The notes under the pieces: generated by a model
The model's input: the letters and a program-made list of their open reading frames with translations, nothing else
What the model was told of the DNA's origin: nothing
Databases searched by the model: none
Origin: Pseudomonadota bacterium
GTDB lineage: Bacteria; Pseudomonadota; Alphaproteobacteria; Rhizobiales; Hyphomicrobiaceae
Length of the DNA: 9,381 bases
Assembly: GCA_021813195.1 (NCBI GenBank)
Contig: JAKALI010000122.1
Location: 1 to 9,381 of the forward strand
Direction: 5' to 3'
Shown here: one piece after another, positions 7,186 through 9,381 of the stretch
Position numbering within the stretch: the first letter of the stretch is position 1
Layout: each line of letters opens with the position of its first letter
Position numbers and translations under genes: made by a program

Positions 7186-7205
7186 AGCTGACGTCAACGT
7201 CGGCT
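7186..7205. repeat. Imperfect inverted repeat upstream of the Ala/Pro-rich gene
   Basis: Two 9-base arms, AGCTGACGT and ACGTCGGCT, separated by CA, form a near-perfect inverted repeat with one mismatched position. It lies 42 bases before the start codon. The 2-base centre suits a dimeric DNA-binding protein better than an RNA hairpin. Function is inferred only from shape and position. Confidence 0.45.
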
Positions 7206-7247
7206 CGATGGAAAAGCTGGCGTTGCATTCGTGAAGGAGATTATCTG

Positions 7248-7481
7248 ATGTTGAAGAAGATCATGGGCGCTGCCCTCGTTTCCGGCGTGTTGGTGACGGC
7301 TGCACCATTGGCGATGGCTGCTGAAGGGGCAGCCCCGGCTGAAAAGGCGGCTCCCGCCGCTGAGGCTGCTCCCGCCGCTGAGGCTGCTCCCGCCGCTGAG
7401 GCTGCTCCGGCTGATAAGGCCGCTCCGGCTGCCGAAGCTGCACCGGCTGCGGACAAGCCGAAGGAAGAAGAGAAGAAGTAA
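7248..7481 (+). CDS. Small exported Ala/Pro-rich repeat protein
   Basis: I do not recognise a named family. The 77-aa product begins with a clear signal peptide: MLKK, a hydrophobic core at about residues 6-20, and an APLAMA-type cleavage site near residue 24, so the protein is expected in the periplasm or outside. The mature part is about 53 residues, almost entirely Ala, Pro and Glu in six-residue units of the type APAAEA, with two units carrying Lys or Asp-Lys, and it ends in the charged tail DKPKEEEKK. Such a composition suggests an extended, disordered linker-like peptide. The start is fixed by AAGGAG 8 bases upstream of ATG 7248. It stands alone, with a promoter candidate and an inverted repeat upstream and a terminator-like hairpin downstream. 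The good translation signals and signal peptide make it very likely a real gene; its role is unknown. Confidence 0.82.
   Translation: MLKKIMGAALVSGVLVTAAPLAMAAEGAAPAEKAAPAAEAAPAAEAAPAAEAAPADKAAPAAEAAPAADKPKEEEKK
7350..7457 (+). repeat. 18-bp tandem coding repeats
   Basis: Three perfect copies of an 18-bp unit (GCTCCCGCCGCTGAGGCT) occupy 7350-7403. They are followed by three diverged units (7404-7421, 7422-7439, 7440-7457) that encode the same kind of hexapeptide with different codons. Perfect DNA identity among the first three suggests recent expansion, and copy number may vary between strains. Confidence 0.9.
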
Positions 7482-7795
7482 GGGACAACGCGAATACGCG
7501 GTGATTTGGTTGCCGATGCGGACTTGCTCTCAATCGGGCACACCAAACGACCCCTTTGAAAAGGGCAGCAGCGGGCGCAAAAGTGCCCGCTGTTGTCGTT
7601 TGAGGCAAGACGCGCAAAAGACAAAGAACTCCCACGGAACATCACAGTCGAAATGTCGGGACGCGCGTCGGAGAATGGCAGAATCGGAGATAACGAGAGC
7701 GCCACGCGTGAGTGGCCGCCAAGGCAGGTTTCTCCGCTCCTGCGAAGGTCGCGCCATCTTTGTGGACCGGAGGAAACCCGACCCTGATCCCAAAC
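7482..7795. other. Gap between two small genes
   Basis: These 314 bases hold the 3' region of the Ala/Pro-rich gene, with the hairpins at 7552-7600. Open frames crossing it are Arg- and Ser-rich and lack start signals. Beyond the hairpins I see nothing I can name. The minus-strand 56-codon gene ends at its right edge, so the two small genes converge here. Confidence 0.5.
7552..7600 (+). terminator. Hairpin terminator candidate after the Ala/Pro-rich gene
   Basis: The main hairpin (7566-7595) pairs CAGCAGCGGGCGC with GTGCCCGCTGTTG over 13 positions, including two G-U pairs, around an AAAA loop. It is followed by TCGTTT, a weak T-tract. Just before it, CCCTTT and AAAGGG (7552-7565) form a second, short inverted repeat. 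It lies about 85 bases after the stop codon. Confidence 0.5.
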
Positions 7796-7966
7796 CTAGG
7801 TCGCAGCCGTTGTCGATTTGGCGCTGCGAGCCTTGCCAGCGAGTTTCTTAAGACGCGCGCGGGCGGCGGCGGTGTTGCCCTGAATTCGGGTCTGCTTCGG
7901 CCGCGGGATGGCGCGGCGCGCCTTCTTCTTGCTCTTCTCGACATTACGCAGGCTGCGGGCGGGCAT
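7796..7966 (-). CDS. Small, very basic protein (56 aa), unrecognised
   Basis: I do not recognise the family. The frame runs from ATG 7966 to TAG 7796 and encodes 56 aa starting MPARSLRNVEKSKKKARRA and ending in an Ala/Thr tail. It has nine Lys and nine Arg but only one acidic residue (Glu10), so the protein is strongly basic and probably binds nucleic acid or acidic surfaces. It has no hydrophobic segment, no signal peptide and no cysteine. The start has AAGGA 7 bases upstream, an excellent ribosome binding site, which is the main reason for calling it. It lies 193 bases beyond the end of the ATM1-type gene on the same strand and could be read from that transcript, although GC-rich hairpins lie between. 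Alternatives are a histone-like or ribosome-associated small protein, or a chance frame in GC-rich DNA. Confidence 0.6.
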   Translation of the reverse strand: MPARSLRNVEKSKKKARRAIPRPKQTRIQGNTAAARARLKKLAGKARSAKSTTAAT

Positions 7967-8090
7967 GGCATTTTCCTTGACGGTATGTGGGAATGTGGAG
8001 ATTTGGCCAAGTCCTCACGGGTCGCCGATCATCCATCGTGGCGCTTCGTCTAATCTGGACTGGTATGTCTTGGCAAGGCTCTGAGTGTTG

Positions 8091-8121
8091 GCCGCGCAGC
8101 GCGGCGGAGGTTCAATCCGCC
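8091..8121 (-). other. Pair of overlapping GC-rich hairpins downstream of the ABC exporter gene
   Basis: Two inverted repeats share bases: GCCGCG/CGCGGC (8091-8105, 3-base centre) and GGCGGA/TCCGCC (8103-8121, 7-base loop). Only one can form fully at a time. They lie about 40 bases past the stop codon at 8160 on the minus strand. No T-run follows, so they may act as a weak terminator or a 3'-end stabiliser, or do nothing. Confidence 0.3.
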
Positions 8122-8159
8122 GGGATGGGGCGTTGAGCCCAATGCCGCTTGCACTTGGG

Positions 8160-9381
8160 TCACTCCGCCGCAGGCAGAACCTTGTCAGCGGGTCGCAGGG
8201 CCCCGGCTCGCTCGGCTTCCTCCAGCGCAGCAGCTAACTCTTCGCGCGCCTTCTCGGCCTGCCGCTGACGGTTCCACAAGCTCGCATAGAGGCCATCACG
8301 CGCGATGAGCTCGGCATGCGTACCCTGTTCCACGAGTTGCCCTTTGTCGAGCACCACGATGTTGTCGGCATGCACGATGGTCGACAGACGGTGCGCGATC
8401 ACCAGTGTCGTGCGATCTTTCGCCACGCGGTCGAGAGCATCCTGAATTTCCTTTTCAGTGTGGCTGTCGAGCGCGCTGGTCGCTTCATCGAGCACCAGGA
8501 TCGGCGGCGCTTTCAAAAGCGTGCGTGCGATGGCGACGCGCTGTTTTTCTCCGCCCGACAGCTTCAAACCGCGCTCGCCGACCATCGTCTTGTAACCTTG
8601 CGGCAGGGTCGCGACGAAATCGTCGATCTGAGCGAGCTTTGCAGCCGCGATGACCTCCTCTTCCGTCGCGTCCATGCGACCGTAGCGGATATTATAGGCA
8701 ATCGTGTCGTTGAAGAGCACGGTGTCCTGCGGAACGACGCCGATCGCGCGGCGTACCGAGTCCTGCGTCACCTCGCGAATATCCTGGCCGTCAATGGTCA
8801 CAGAACCCGACTGGATGTCATAGAAGCGGAACAGAATGCGCGAGATCGTCGATTTTCCGGCCCCCGACGGACCGACGATGGCGACCATGTGCCCGGCTGG
8901 AACATCGAAGGAGACGTCCTTCAGGATCGGACGATCCGGATCGTAGGAGAAGCAAACGTTCTTGAAGGAGATCGAGCCTTTGGTGACACGCAGGGGCGGA
9001 GCTCCGGGCTTGTCGACCACCTCGGGTCGCTCCTCCAGAAGTGCAAACATCGTCTCCAGATCAACCAGCCCCTGTTTAATCTCGCGATAGACCATGCCCA
9101 TGAAATTCAGTGGCATGTAGAGCTGGATCAACATCGCGTTCACCATCACAAAATCGCCGATGGTGTGTGTTCCAGCAATCACGCTGCGCGCCGAGAGCCA
9201 CATCACGATCGTCATACCGATCGTGTAAATCAGGGCCTGACCTGAGTTGAGCGAACCTAAGGACGCATAAGTCTTCACAGCGGCGCGTTCGTATCGCTCC
9301 ATGGCGCGATCGAAACGAGCGCGCTCGGCCTCCTCGTTACCAAAATACTTGACCGTCTCGAAATTGAGCAGGCAGATCGGA
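8160..9381 (-). CDS. ATM1-type ABC exporter, partial (C-terminal part, cut by window edge)
   Basis: A half-transporter with a fused membrane and ATPase domain, of the ATM1/HMT1 type in the inner membrane. In bacteria such proteins export glutathione-linked compounds or metal-thiol complexes; mitochondrial relatives serve cytosolic iron-sulfur protein assembly. About 406 residues are visible; the first about 200, with the early membrane helices, lie outside the window. The frame is open to the edge, well upstream of Met 9302. ATM1-type marks are LLNFETVKYFGNEE near the edge and LNFMGMVYREI in the last membrane helix. Counting from Met 9302, the ATPase domain has Walker A GPSGAGKST at 144-152, then the Q-loop VVPQDTVLF, the signature LSGGEKQR, Walker B ILVLDEATSALD and the switch His in IAHRLST. 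The C-terminus is an Ala/Glu-rich tail. All catalytic motifs are intact. At the very edge the sequence departs from the family (see findings). Confidence 0.93.
   Translation of the reverse strand, partial: PICLLNFETVKYFGNEEAERARFDRAMERYERAAVKTYASLGSLNSGQALIYTIGMTIVMWLSARSVIAGTHTIGDFVMVNAMLIQLYMPLNFMGMVYREIKQGLVDLETMFALLEERPEVVDKPGAPPLRVTKGSISFKNVCFSYDPDRPILKDVSFDVPAGHMVAIVGPSGAGKSTISRILFRFYDIQSGSVTIDGQDIREVTQDSVRRAIGVVPQDTVLFNDTIAYNIRYGRMDATEEEVIAAAKLAQIDDFVATLPQGYKTMVGERGLKLSGGEKQRVAIARTLLKAPPILVLDEATSALDSHTEKEIQDALDRVAKDRTTLVIAHRLSTIVHADNIVVLDKGQLVEQGTHAELIARDGLYASLWNRQRQAEKAREELAAALEEAERAGALRPADKVLPAAE

Larger units (their letters stand above)
6306..7247. other. Long intergenic region without a convincing gene
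   Basis: This 942-base stretch separates parE (minus) from the Ala/Pro-rich gene (plus), which diverge from it. Overlapping open frames exist on both strands (for example 6257-6835 minus, 6513-6926 minus, 6673-7068 plus), but their products are rich in Arg, Pro and Ser with no fold-like pattern, and none has a good ribosome binding site. Short imperfect inverted repeats are present, such as GTCTGC/GCGGAC at 6675-6693 and CCCTC/GAGGG at 6797-6812. The last 200 bases are clearly richer in A and T and hold the promoter region of the next gene. It could contain a decayed gene or an unrecognised RNA; I cannot support either. Confidence 0.5.

Noticed and set aside
7350..7457. Tandem repeats as a possible CRISPR array or satellite
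   Set aside because: Units are in frame, have no spacers and encode a continuous hexapeptide repeat inside a gene.
8316..9245. Plus-strand open frame of 309 codons
   Set aside because: Antisense to the ABC ATPase domain, with His/Arg-rich composition typical of a shadow frame.

Overview
The window reads as ordinary chromosomal DNA of a GC-rich alphaproteobacterium, most likely of the order Hyphomicrobiales. The NuoA, B, C and D sequences, the short ParE form of topoisomerase IV and the ATM1-type ABC exporter all have an alphaproteobacterial look. This placement comes from recalled family features, not a search.

From right to left on the minus strand, the first half carries a tRNA-Asp(GTC) with a clear promoter. 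After it comes the start of the complex I (NADH:quinone oxidoreductase) operon: nuoA, nuoB, nuoC, two genes that are not complex I subunits, then nuoD. The two inserted genes are a hotdog-fold thioesterase that aligns without gaps to the fluoroacetyl-CoA thioesterase FlK, and a seven-cysteine GFA-family zinc protein. They are packed tightly, and nuoD starts at the GFA stop codon without a clear ribosome binding site of its own, so the pair appears built into the operon's translation. nuoD ends 48 bases from the left edge, and whatever follows (normally nuoE) is outside the window.

Upstream of the tRNA lies a complete parE (topoisomerase IV subunit B, minus strand). A 942-base stretch without a convincing gene follows. 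Next is a small plus-strand gene for a secreted or periplasmic Ala/Pro-rich repeat protein, with a strong ribosome binding site and a terminator-like hairpin downstream. On the opposite strand there is a 56-codon gene for a very basic protein. The right edge holds the C-terminal two thirds of an ATM1-type ABC exporter (minus strand), cut by the window.

The most interesting feature is the thioesterase plus GFA pair inside nuo. FlK's catalytic Thr, Glu and His and its Gly69 and Arg120 are all present at the same residue numbers, but the gate residue Phe36 is Met. This suggests a short-acyl-CoA thioesterase with a specificity different from FlK. The GFA partner belongs to a family linked to thiol adducts of small electrophiles. 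A housekeeping role for an electrophile or acyl-CoA clearing pair co-expressed with complex I is a hypothesis, not something the sequence proves.
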